Below, in pieces: positions 42,625 to 52,782 of a stretch of DNA of 64,000 bases. Location: positions 5,518,001 through 5,582,000 of the forward strand of contig JAULSU010000003.1 of assembly GCA_030512335.1 (NCBI GenBank), given 5' to 3'. Positions within the stretch are counted from its first letter, which is position 1. Each line of letters opens with the position of its first letter. The notes under the pieces were generated by a model. That model did no database searches, had not been told where the DNA came from, and worked only from the letters and a program-made list of their open reading frames with translations. The translations under genes and the position numbers were made by a program. This DNA comes from Immersiella caudata. Its lineage: Eukaryota > Ascomycota > Sordariomycetes > Sordariales > Lasiosphaeriaceae.

Positions 42625-45081
42625 ATGACTGGCTCAGCAACCGGCGCCGCCGTAGCGGTCTCGACACGGTCAACGAGGGCGCGGGACAGGGACGCCATCA
42701 TGGGAGGGACAGAGAGTGCGCAAACGACAACGCCGCCGTCTTCGAGCTCGACATCGTCTCCGCCGCCGTCGGCTTCCATTTTGGTGGACAGCACCAGCAA
42801 TAGCCCGGGGCGTATTAGCAAGGGCAAGGGGGTGCGCTCACGTTGTGCGCAATGCGGGCGGCGGCGCTCAGTGGGATTTGCAGCAGCCACGGCTGGAGAG
42901 GAAGGGGCGACCGGAGCGTGCAACCATAGTGGTGGCAATGACCACTCCCAAGCGGATGAGCTCCAGCTGCTGCCCACGTCCCCCTCCTCCGCACCTCCAA
43001 TTACCGCCAACGGAGCCCACAGCGCCGCGCTCATGCCAACCGCCGTACCGCCCGTGCCCGCGCCGTTGCACCACTTGCGACCCCGCAGGATCTCCAAACT
43101 GAAGCACCGCGCTTTAACTGCCACCATTTCCCAGCTCAAAAATGCCGCCCGCTCTCCGCCCAACTCCTCCGCCAACTCCGACAGAATGATGGAGCCGCCC
43201 GTGCTTTCGTTCTACGGCACCGAGCCCGTGCCGCTGCCCTCGCGCTTTGCGCACATCAAGCGCACCCTGGCAGCGGGGCACGAGGCCGAAATCGAGGCGT
43301 CGTGGGCGCGCCTGCTCAACGCGCTAAAGAGCGCTGTCGACCACATCGAGTCGCGCAGCCCCAACATCACGCCCAGCATCGACTTTGCCGACATCGACAA
43401 GCCCGCCGCTCAGGCGGAATTCCAGCGCGACCTCCGCCGCTATGGCGTCGGCGTCGTGCGCGGCGTCGTGCCCCGCCAGGACGCCCAGACGGCCATCGAC
43501 GAGACGGTCAAGTACCTCGAGACCAAGCACGACTTCAAGCAGCCGTCGCCGCAGGACCCTACCTGCTTCGATTTCTTCTGGACGCCCGCCCAGGTGCGCA
43601 CCCGCGCCCACCCCGCCGTTCTAGAAGCCCAGCGTTTTGCCATGTCGCTTTGGGACAACCACGCCGACGACCGCATGGCCACTCGCTTCCCCATATCCTA
43701 CGCTGATCGCTTGCGCATCCATGGCGCCAACATTGGCGGGGTCGGACCGGACAAGGGTCAGGGACCCACCGAGGGGACAGGGGCCGACGAGGAGGAGGAA
43801 CGTGCCTTTGTCGAGCAATTTGGCGACTTTGCATCGTCCACGCTAATTGCCCAGGTCGACAATGGCAGTCTGGAACGCTGGGAGCCCGATGGCTACGGCC
43901 GCGGCGGCACCTACAAGGCCGTCTTCGAGGGCGAGTGGGAGAAGTACGACGCGTGGGACCCGACGCACCGGGTCACCGCTACCCAGGATCTGTACAACGG
44001 CTATGGCGCATGCAGCATTTTCCGCATGTTCAACGGCGTGGTGGCGCTCAGCACCATCGAGCCGGGCCTCATTCGACTGCTCCCCATGCCGAAACTAGCC
44101 ACGGCCTACTTCCTCCTCCGTCCCTTCTTCTCCCCAAAAACCAAGGCCCCTGAGCGCCAGGACGGCCCCGAGTGGGAAGCTTTCCTTGATGCATCCAACT
44201 GGCAGCTCGACCGCGACTACAACACCATCATTCATGGAGCTGTCCCCGGCCACGCCCAGCGCCTTACCGAGCTGTGGCATCCCCACCTCTACCTCCGCCG
44301 TACCCTCGTCACCATCCCCACGCTGCAGACGGGCGATTACATGATCTGGCACCCCGATCTGGCGTACCACATGTCGTCGAATCCCAGCGTCATGGCCAGC
44401 CGCGCACCCACCCCGCCCCCGATGGAGGATGGCGAGACGGCGCCGTCGAAACCGGTCTCCATTCTCGTGTACGCTCCGGCAGCTCCCTTGACCCAGACCA
44501 ACGCGCTGTTCCTCGCACGCCAACGCAAGACCTTTCAGCGCGGCCACCCCAGTCCCGATTTCGACTCGACAGGCAGCGGTCTGGGTAGCGAAGCTTCTCA
44601 CGCCAGCCGCCCGGGTGAGACCGACATCGCCGAGGTGGGCGGTCCAGCCGCTCTGCAGGCCATGGGTCTTGCACCGTTCGACGTAGCACCGACACCTCCT
44701 ACCGACGTCTCCCGTGACACCCCCAACGGTGTCGTCAACGGTGAAGACCTCGAGATGGAGGGTTCCAGTAGCACCAGCGGGCGAAGCCGCGCCAGCAGCA
44801 ACGGTAACAACAGCAAGTCCGTCACAAGAGCTGAGGCCGAGGTTGCAAGGCTAGCCAACATCATCCTCTTCCCCGACAGGTATGACTTCTACATGACCAA
44901 GCGGGCCACGACGGGCTCGGGCACCAGGACAAGCGCAAAGAAAGAGACGGTAGCCAAGACGGCGGCCAAGGTAGCAACTAATGGTGTCACGACGAAGACA
45001 AACGGCGTCCACACTGGGTTAGGCAAACGGGAACGGGAAGATGAAGATGAAGAGGACGCGAAAGACGTCAAGATGGAGTAA
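42625..45081 (+). CDS. DUF1479 domain protein (2OG-dioxygenase-like)
   Basis: Single exon, 818 aa from the first ATG. The DUF1479 region runs from about residue 188 (MMEPPVLSFYG) to about 640, with YGVGVVRGVVPRQDAQ, FDFFWTPAQVRTRAHP and LYNGYGACSIFRMFNG. A GDYMIWHPDLAYHM segment carries an H-x-D...H pattern like the metal site of Fe(II)/2OG oxygenases. The N-terminal ~185 residues and the C-terminal ~170 are low-complexity Ser/Thr/Asn/Pro-rich and may be partly mis-called; translation could start at 42700 or 43186. The family is uncharacterised in fungi. The substrate is unknown. Confidence 0.85.
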   Translation: MTGSATGAAVAVSTRSTRARDRDAIMGGTESAQTTTPPSSSSTSSPPPSASILVDSTSNSPGRISKGKGVRSRCAQCGRRRSVGFAAATAGEEGATGACNHSGGNDHSQADELQLLPTSPSSAPPITANGAHSAALMPTAVPPVPAPLHHLRPRRISKLKHRALTATISQLKNAARSPPNSSANSDRMMEPPVLSFYGTEPVPLPSRFAHIKRTLAAGHEAEIEASWARLLNALKSAVDHIESRSPNITPSIDFADIDKPAAQAEFQRDLRRYGVGVVRGVVPRQDAQTAIDETVKYLETKHDFKQPSPQDPTCFDFFWTPAQVRTRAHPAVLEAQRFAMSLWDNHADDRMATRFPISYADRLRIHGANIGGVGPDKGQGPTEGTGADEEEERAFVEQFGDFASSTLIAQVDNGSLERWEPDGYGRGGTYKAVFEGEWEKYDAWDPTHRVTATQDLYNGYGACSIFRMFNGVVALSTIEPGLIRLLPMPKLATAYFLLRPFFSPKTKAPERQDGPEWEAFLDASNWQLDRDYNTIIHGAVPGHAQRLTELWHPHLYLRRTLVTIPTLQTGDYMIWHPDLAYHMSSNPSVMASRAPTPPPMEDGETAPSKPVSILVYAPAAPLTQTNALFLARQRKTFQRGHPSPDFDSTGSGLGSEASHASRPGETDIAEVGGPAALQAMGLAPFDVAPTPPTDVSRDTPNGVVNGEDLEMEGSSSTSGRSRASSNGNNSKSVTRAEAEVARLANIILFPDRYDFYMTKRATTGSGTRTSAKKETVAKTAAKVATNGVTTKTNGVHTGLGKREREDEDEEDAKDVKME

Positions 45082-46429
45082 TGAGTTGATATCTTGGGCT
45101 TTGCATCGCGTTTGGTTTTCTTCGGCGGGAGGGTGAATTGGATAAACCATCCATGCCATATACGTGCGTTGGTTTTCATCCAGGGCCGAGGAGGGCCCGG
45201 GTCGGTACGGTTCGGTATCGGTATTGGTATTTACAGGTGCGTGTGGCATAGAGATGGAGGTCAAAACCATACCCATGTTGTTGGCTCAGAGCTGCTAGGT
45301 ATCTGGTGGTAGAGTCTGTGTTTCTCGTTGGCTGCGACCTGAATGTTGCGGTTGCTCGTCTGATCTTGAGTGTTTTGCTCTGTCAGTGACATCCTATAAT
45401 TATTTGGGTGAGCTTGAGGAGGGTTTCTAGTTTCGTTGTACATAGGTCTTCTTTCTTTGTGTGTGTGTGCGTAATGAGTGAAGGTGCGTACTGAGGGGAC
45501 TTGGTCATGCCAGGCGGCTCGGGCTCCCGTGTCAAGAATTCGGAGTCTGTCTTCGCTCGCTCTTTCTGTCTCAGAATCTGATTTGAACGATGTGCATGTG
45601 AAAATCTCGTGTTTGGCATATGAATCTGAGAGGATTGCACATGATACCTGTAGTCGCAGCATGTGTTGGTCAACTTGATGGTAACGGCTATTTCACCTGA
45701 GATGCTGCTGTGGCCGTGCAACTTCACAAGGTCTCAGCGGAGAGAGGGGCTCCCCGTTCGCCACCGTTTTGGTTCTTTGAATGAGACCAGGCGTTTCCAC
45801 AAGCTGTAAGCGATTCTCATCTCGTTCGATATCATCTCAATTTTAGTCTGTTTTATTTTCTTATTGATTCCGAACTCTATGCTGTGATTAACCCGGCCCC
45901 TTCCGTACCACATCCAGTCAGACCACGCGAGGGGGCGTGGCCCTATCAAATTTACCTTAGTTTTGTGCGTGCACAAGCGGGCTGCATCAAGAATTACCCG
46001 GAGCAAGCCAGCTAGCGTGAGATCTCGCACGTTCGGGATATTTTGCGTCTTAGGCCGGTAGCCGGTCGGGAGATATTGGGGAGGTAGAGGAGTTCCGGGA
46101 ATTTATCAGACATCCGAGAACAGCCGATGCAGGTCGGAGTGTCGGTTGGTGGAGCGCAGTGAGTGGATGGAAGGATGGATGGAGGGGTTGTGGGGTGTTT
46201 CAGGTTGGAGGTGTTTGAGATGGTGTGCGACGGACTGGAGTTTGCAATTTGAATGGCTTCGATTGATAAGGTTGTTGGAGATTGGAGAGATTAGGTCTGG
46301 CTTTTCGAATTGGCGGTGAGCGGGGTATGCGATAATCAATGACTTCAAACCTGACAACTTCAACAAACATGGCAAGCGCAACACACCACATCGATTCTGG
46401 TACGAACAATCGGAGCAGGGCGCGCGACG
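45082..46429. other. 1.35-kb intergenic region
   Basis: No supportable gene. It contains a short GT repeat (tgtgtgtgtgcg, about 45459-45470) and AT-rich segments (about 45830-45870). It presumably holds the terminator of the DUF1479 gene and the promoter of the membrane protein. Confidence 0.45.
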
Positions 46430-48358
46430 ATGATGGGGGAGTCGGCGCTGTCGAGACCTGAGGCGATGTGGCTTTCTGTTCGACGGCGTCTGTTCAACAT
46501 CAGAGAACTGCGGATTCTCGCTAGCATCAGAGGACCCGAGGATGTCGACAAGCTCTTAGCAGACGCGGACAATACCGGGTCGGACGACGTGCAGATATCG
46601 CAACTTCATGCCAACGAACACTATTTTACGGCCTCAGAAGCACATGCTCTCGCCGCCAGAACTTGCATGTTCATTTGCTCCAGGCCGACAGCTCAGCTAG
46701 TTCGCCAAAAGGAAGGATTTGCCTTCACAGTGGTCTCCTACGCCCGGGAGTCTTGGGGCTCGCATCTTTTCCACTCAGAATGCCACTCAAACGATAAAGG
46801 CTTCCGTGGCGCTCTAACTTCCATGATGCCAGGCGTCTGCGAGAACCTCTTGGTCACTCTGTTGAGCTTGAGCCGTCCCATCGACCACGGTGTTCAAGTT
46901 TCGGCAACGCATGACGAGGTTGAGCCTGAGCTCGTTATTCGTCAGGTCCAAGAGGAGTCAACCGAGCTTATCTTCAAGCTTTTGAAGCTTCTCACAGGAG
47001 ATCGTTACACCAACACGACTGAGGCTGTTTGCCGGATACGGGAACAAATTTCCCAGGGCTTGTCCTCGTTTCCACAACACGAAGAACAGCTGCTACAGGA
47101 TATGATCGCAATTTCCCGTAGTCTACGGCGGCTACAAGTCTTTCTGCGACCGATATCACGGCAATGGGGCTTCTCAAACCAGCGCGACACGCACTTCTCG
47201 GCGTATGATACCATCGCTCATGCGGCCGCTTTCTTCGAGATTACAGTTTCCTATCCATCCTGGGAGACTTTTCCAGACATAGTAGCACCAGCAGACATCT
47301 TCGGTATCCTGCCCCAAACAGACCTCCCAAAGCACCATACCAACGCCCCTTTTCCTCACCGGCCTGGGGACCCCCTAACCACCTGTCCATCGCTCAAAAC
47401 AGCCCTCCTCGCATCAGGCTACCGCACCTCACTAGCCTACCTCATCACCGCCATCCTCCTCAACCACCTCGGCTGCACATTCACCCCCTGGCTAGCGTCC
47501 TACATCTGGAACACACCCCTCGAGGACCTCCGACTAGCCCGCTCCAATCCGGACGTCTTCCTATCCGAGTTACTCTCCACGCCATGGACTCTCCTCTTTC
47601 TCGGCCCTATTAAAAGGTACCTCACCACTCGCCTCTTCGACATCACCACGAGGTTTGCTGTCCGTTCAACGCCAACGACAACCCACAGCACTTTTAGGGC
47701 CTCCCTCACCCGCGGAACTGCAACCCTGTTCTCCCTCTCTCTCCACCTATCAAACATAGAATACACCATCACCCTCCTCCTCCACACAACCGCCACCCTT
47801 CTCTCGCTCTTCTCCCTCCTCACCGGTCCACCGGTATACCAACAAGCGCTGTACCAAATCCTCTCCGGCACGTTTCCAGACCGCTCGATTAGCTCCCACC
47901 CGCAGCTCACTATCCCCCCTCTCCACAGCGTCCTCAAAATACTCTACATCGCTGTCTTTCTGTCATGGAATATTCTGTTCGAGGTCATCCCGCTCACTTT
48001 TGAAAGCCTCAGATGCGCAAAGCGAGGTCGGCCGTCCGCGTTGATCTTCTTGCTGTCAACCGCGGGATTCACGACGATGCTTCTTCGGTACAGAAGTACC
48101 TTCTTCATTGCGTTGCAGGTGCACAGGATGTTTGTTGCACTGGGGCTCTTTTTTTTAATGCTGGGAATGCTGTACTGGGAGTATGTCTCTGATCGTATTC
48201 AGCTGACAGAGAGTAAGATGCGGCTGGGGCAGATGAAGGTGCAGACCAGGGGATTGGTGCCCGAGGAAACGGAGAGTAATCTGAGAGAGGGTGAGAAAGC
48301 GGGAGCATCAGGCAAACGGAAAGCAAAGTTGATGGTAGGACGGCTAAAAGAGGACTGA
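46430..48358 (+). CDS. large multi-pass membrane protein of unknown function
   Basis: Single exon, 642 aa. The N-terminal third is soluble and helical. It includes an ALAARTCMFICS ... FTVVSYARESWGSHL segment resembling the post-NACHT region of fungal NACHT/ankyrin proteins, but no P-loop is present. The C-terminal half has several hydrophobic helices (SLAYLITAILLNHLG; LLLHTTATLLSLFSLLTG; ILYIAVFLSWNILFEV; LIFLLSTAGFTTMLL; FVALGLFFLMLGMLYW) and ends in a basic tail. It may be a fungal membrane protein with a NACHT-derived N-terminus, or an unrelated family. Confidence 0.78.
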   Translation: MMGESALSRPEAMWLSVRRRLFNIRELRILASIRGPEDVDKLLADADNTGSDDVQISQLHANEHYFTASEAHALAARTCMFICSRPTAQLVRQKEGFAFTVVSYARESWGSHLFHSECHSNDKGFRGALTSMMPGVCENLLVTLLSLSRPIDHGVQVSATHDEVEPELVIRQVQEESTELIFKLLKLLTGDRYTNTTEAVCRIREQISQGLSSFPQHEEQLLQDMIAISRSLRRLQVFLRPISRQWGFSNQRDTHFSAYDTIAHAAAFFEITVSYPSWETFPDIVAPADIFGILPQTDLPKHHTNAPFPHRPGDPLTTCPSLKTALLASGYRTSLAYLITAILLNHLGCTFTPWLASYIWNTPLEDLRLARSNPDVFLSELLSTPWTLLFLGPIKRYLTTRLFDITTRFAVRSTPTTTHSTFRASLTRGTATLFSLSLHLSNIEYTITLLLHTTATLLSLFSLLTGPPVYQQALYQILSGTFPDRSISSHPQLTIPPLHSVLKILYIAVFLSWNILFEVIPLTFESLRCAKRGRPSALIFLLSTAGFTTMLLRYRSTFFIALQVHRMFVALGLFFLMLGMLYWEYVSDRIQLTESKMRLGQMKVQTRGLVPEETESNLREGEKAGASGKRKAKLMVGRLKED

Positions 48359-48544
48359 AGGGCAAACAAGCAATCACATTACCAGATCAGCGCAGGATTG
48401 CCCTTGGTATCTCTTTTATTTCTTTTATTTTATGCGTAGCTTAGCACAGTAATCCATACTGCCTTCTTAATGTCGCCCCCTTTGGTAGCCTGCGCCTATC
48501 CACCCACCCCAACAATACGCGCCATCCTTTGGAAGTCACACACA

Positions 48545-51322
48545 CTACACGTACTTGTTTTCAACGAGCCACGCCTTCAGGCCACCAGCATCCCTGGTCT
48601 TGTACGCCGCTCTTGCGCGGATCTTGTCCAGGGCGGTACCCAGGGTCCGGTCAAAGCCCTTGGTGCTCACACCAGCAAAGAACTTCTCAATCTCGGCCAG
48701 AGTCTCGTAGTCAGAGAACCTGCCCAGGCTCAAGCCGACAAGGCGGTCAAGGATAATAGGATTGCCACCCAGCTTGGTGTTCACATGGCCCCAGTTGTCA
48801 CGGAGGTACTGCCACAGCAGCGGACGGCCCATTCTGTTTCCTGACAGGCCACTGGCCAAGTAATGCATGTCTCCCGCAGGGACCGCGTCACTTGCAGCCG
48901 CAGGCGGTGAGATGCTGAAGTTGAAGGGCAGTAGAACATCCTTGATGATCTCGGCGTTCGTAACCTGTGACAGAACTTGAAGGCAGATCTCCTTTCCATC
49001 GATGGCTGGCGTGGTGAACCACTCATGCTTCAGGGCCTGGACAGTAGCAGCGGGATCACTGCGAATGGCGGCGCGGTAGACCGGAGAGCGGAGATCGGCG
49101 GGGAACGAGTTCTTCTCGGGGTCGGCCCGGAAGGCTTTCCAGCGGCTGAAGCCGGCGTCGATGGTCCTGGTGCTAGTCAATACAGTTTCTACTAGGTAAG
49201 GGGACGGTATAGCTCGTGTTACATACTCTTGATGGCCGTTCGCGATGGCACTGACGAGGAGGCGCTTTCGCAGCAGTCCCGTGTTGAAGTCTTCGCCTGG
49301 CTTTGCGTCCCATCCCAAATTCTCCAACGCTTTGTCGATCGTCTCGAGAATGAGCTTCTGGAGGCCACTCTTGACTTCTTCATCATCGCCAAAGATAGAT
49401 TTGAGGACGCCAAGGTTGTCGAGCGCCTGGCTGAGAACACGGTAGTGAGTCTCGTTCTTCAGACCCTGAACGAAGTTGAGGAAAGCCGCGGTCGTGCTGT
49501 ACCCAGCGAATGCAAGGTCGGCCGCGGTAGAGGTGATGAAGATCTTGTCCTCGGTGCTGAGACGATCCAGCTGAGTTCCGAGGGCCTTGAGTCGCGATTC
49601 CGGATAGTTCACACGGTAGAAGCCAGTAGCGTTTGCGTTGAGCAGATAGAAGTCGTTGTTGACCCCGCTGACGGTTGATTCCTTCGTCGTGAGAGCGAGA
49701 GACTCAATGCCTTGCGATCCGGTCTTCCCCTTAAGAGACAGGGGCACCCACCAGGTCGTCTGGTCATCCTCGGCCTTCACGTCTCCCGTCCGGAGGAATC
49801 GCGACTGCTTGAGGGCGATCTCCTGCCCCTTCTCGGTGACCTCAATTACAGGGAAGCCAATCTTCTCGATCCAAGGCGCCATGATCGTGTTCACATCGGT
49901 ACCCGACGCCTCGCTCAGGGCGTCCCAGAGTGCAGAAGTCTTCGCGTTGCCGTAGGCATGCTTCTTGAGGTAGATGGCGATGCCTTTGAGGAAAGTCTTG
50001 ACGCCGAGATTGGAGGCCAGCATGCGGATCATCGAACAGCCCTTGAGGTAGCTGATCTTATCGAAGATCTGGTTGACATCCAGGGCATCGCGAACGGTGA
50101 CCTGAATGGGATGCGAGGCACGCATGCCGTCGAGTGCAAAAGCGTCCTCCAAACCCTCATGCACCAACTGAGGCCATACTTCCCAATCTGGGTGCAAGTG
50201 GTCCGTCGCGAGCCAGCCAGCCCACGTGGCGAAACCCTCGTTCAACCAGAGCTCGTCCCACCAGTCCATGGTGACCAGGTTACCGAACCATTGGTGAGCA
50301 AGCTCATGGGCCACGACATACGCGATCCTGTTGCGGAACCTTGAGTCTGAGAGCTTCTCGTCGAAGAGGATTGCCGTCATGCGGTAGGTAACCAAGCCCC
50401 AGTTCTCCATGGCGCCATGGGTGAACTCGTGGACAGCTAGGATGTCGCTCTTCGGCAGAGGGTAGTCGATCTCAAACTGCTCAGAAAAGTAGTCAATAAT
50501 CTTCGGCGCATGCTGGAGCGCCCAGCGTCCCTGCTCCTTGAGACCGCGAGTTGTGTAGACGCGGACGGGGATCTTCTTTCCTTCGTACGTGCGGTCGGTG
50601 AAGGCCTCGACGTACTCGAAGTCACCTACTGCCCATGCAAGCAGATAAGTGCTCATGACGGGACTCCGCTCAAAGGAGACGAGGGTCTTGTCGCGGCCGA
50701 CGTGTTGCGTGTGCTTGACCGGCATGTTGGACAGCGCAACCTGGTCTGAAGGAATCTCGATGGTGAAGTCGAAGGTCGCCTTGAGGTTCGGCTCGTCGAA
50801 GCAGGGGAAAGCGCGGCGAGCATCGCAAGCCTCGAACTGGGTGCTCAACATGTAGTGGAACTCGTCGTCGTGGGGAACACTGGCGGCAGGAGGGGCAGCT
50901 GGCTTGTACTGGCTGCGGTAGAAGCCCGCCATGTCATGGTTGAGCTCTCCGCTGAAGTCGATGCTAACAGAGGCCTTGGAAGAGACGGGCAGCGCCTCAG
51001 GGAACGTGACGGTAGCGCGCTGTGCCTTCTGGTCCTCGGAAAACCCGGTCGACTCCCATGACTGGTCGCTCTTATTCTGGCTGATGGTGGCTGTAGCCTT
51101 GAGGAGCTTGAGCTCGAGCGTGTTCAGGACGATCTCGTTTGTGGGCTTGACCACCTCGCCGTCAATCCTGTGCGCTCATTAGCGGTCATCCCATGTCACT
51201 GAGCGAGAGGGCACATACCTCACAGTGCCATTGTAGGTCCAAGCCTTGAAATCCAGATCCTTGATGACGAGGTCGTAATGGACCGGCTTGAAGTTGTCCG
51301 GGAGGATGTCGCGGTCCGCCAT
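48545..51322 (-). CDS. APE2: M1 zinc aminopeptidase (APE2/AAP1-type)
   Basis: Exons 51219-51322, 49227-51167 and 48545-49172 give 890 aa (introns 51168-51218 and 49173-49226). The exopeptidase motif GAMEN is at 286-290 and the zinc site HELAH at 322-326, with the second Glu in NEGFA (345). The C-terminal ERAP1-like helical domain is intact. The reaction is removal of N-terminal residues from peptides, in the cytosol or a vacuolar or mitochondrial compartment. The ATG at 51322 was chosen by family alignment, but the frame is open upstream to an ATG at 51628, adding 102 Arg/Ser-rich residues. The 54-bp second intron is in frame without stops, so an unspliced form would also be open. The symbol is by similarity only. 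Confidence 0.92.
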
Positions 51323-51628
51323 ATTTTGGGCTGCTACAGATATCGACCTAGATTGCAACGACTCGCGGGAGCAATGCCTACGGAAAGTAATAGAGGTGGT
51401 TGTTGTCGCGTGCTTGGCGGGTGATGGTCTTCGACGTGAAGGCGGGGTTGAAGTGAGGGGCGTGAACGAATTGAGTCTCGACCAAAGCCCCAAAACCGTC
51501 TGGTGAGGGGTTCGTCTCTGAAGTGGCGGATGGAAGGCACTCACGGGCACTGGGCAGGATATTGAAGCTACAAAGATTCTCGTTCGAGTGAAAGCAACAC
51601 CCTGCGATCTGAACACTGCGACGTTCAT

Positions 51629-52782
51629 GGAAGCTCTCGGGAGGGAGGCTCAGGCTTTTAAGAGGCGGAGCTTTGGGTTTGGGGTGCATCTGCCGCGACC
51701 CCACCTGCAGTTGTGGGATGCGCCGCCAATGACGACAGGTCCAGCGCAGCGGGGGGCAGCGGCTGGCCGAAGGAATGCGGTGGCCGTTGATGGAAGCAGA
51801 CCCGAGAGAAGAAGGCGCACCGAGGCTCAATGGGGGTGGGATGACCAGCGATCCAATATGGGTCTACTTCGGTTGATGGGTTCAATTGGGACGAGCTTCC
51901 AATTTGGGATGTCGCCTTTGCGACGATACGCGACGGGGGACGGAGGCAAGAGTGGGTGGAGATGGTAGCGCCATCGTTGAGCCGGAGCTGAGCTCGGGGC
52001 CAAGTCCCCACCCAAGCTTCACCTCTTATCGATACCAACAGCAGCAGCAGCAGCAGCAGCGGGAGTTGCGTCAAACCGACTGCACTCAAGCATCACCAAG
52101 AAACCTGCAACAACGTTTCCATGTGGGCAGCAAGGCCGTGCGGAAAACACCCGGAATGGAACGGGCCGGCATCGCCTCGAGTATATGTTGCAGCTTCCCC
52201 CGCTCCAAGGCAGCGACGGAAACGGGCTTCAGGGACCGCCGTTGAGCGCAGGCCAGATTTAAGCTTGCATCCGCATCACTCTTCACAAAATGAACACGCC
52301 AATCTCAAAGTCATCATAGCAGATATGCGATTCGCCCATACGATCATGATACGCAGAGGTTCATACGATACAATCCATAACCCGTTCATACGTTGATAAA
52401 AGCAGCTGTCCTGCCCTTGCCTATGACCAGAAGACCACTCTCGCTCTCGATGAAAACCAACAAGCCAATCCCAAACTCCGCTCAAACGCCGATGCAAAGG
52501 CTTGGATGGCCGAGACCAGGGCCAAGTGAAACAAAAGTCGAACCCAACAGCCCTCGCTGAATCAGGGCGACGAACGCAAGACAGCTTCCCTACCGTCGTG
52601 TATAAATGCTCATCCCAATGCCTCCCTGAAGAAATCCCGCCCAATCTGTGTCACCAAAAGACAAGTGATGCCATGCAAAGCCAATGAAGAAGAGGAAGTG
52701 GAAGAAAAATCCGCCCCACTCGTGTATCTCCATATCGTCCCAAACGCCCTTATGCCGTGACAAGACTCCTCTGCTCCTCTCT
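51629..52782. other. 1.15-kb intergenic region with (CAG)7
   Basis: Region upstream of the aminopeptidase and downstream of the TCP11 gene. A (CAG)7 microsatellite lies at 52039-52059. No other gene or structure was recognised. Confidence 0.5.

Noticed and set aside
52039..52059. (CAG)7 as a coding polyglutamine tract
   Set aside because: It lies outside any supported gene, upstream of the aminopeptidase.
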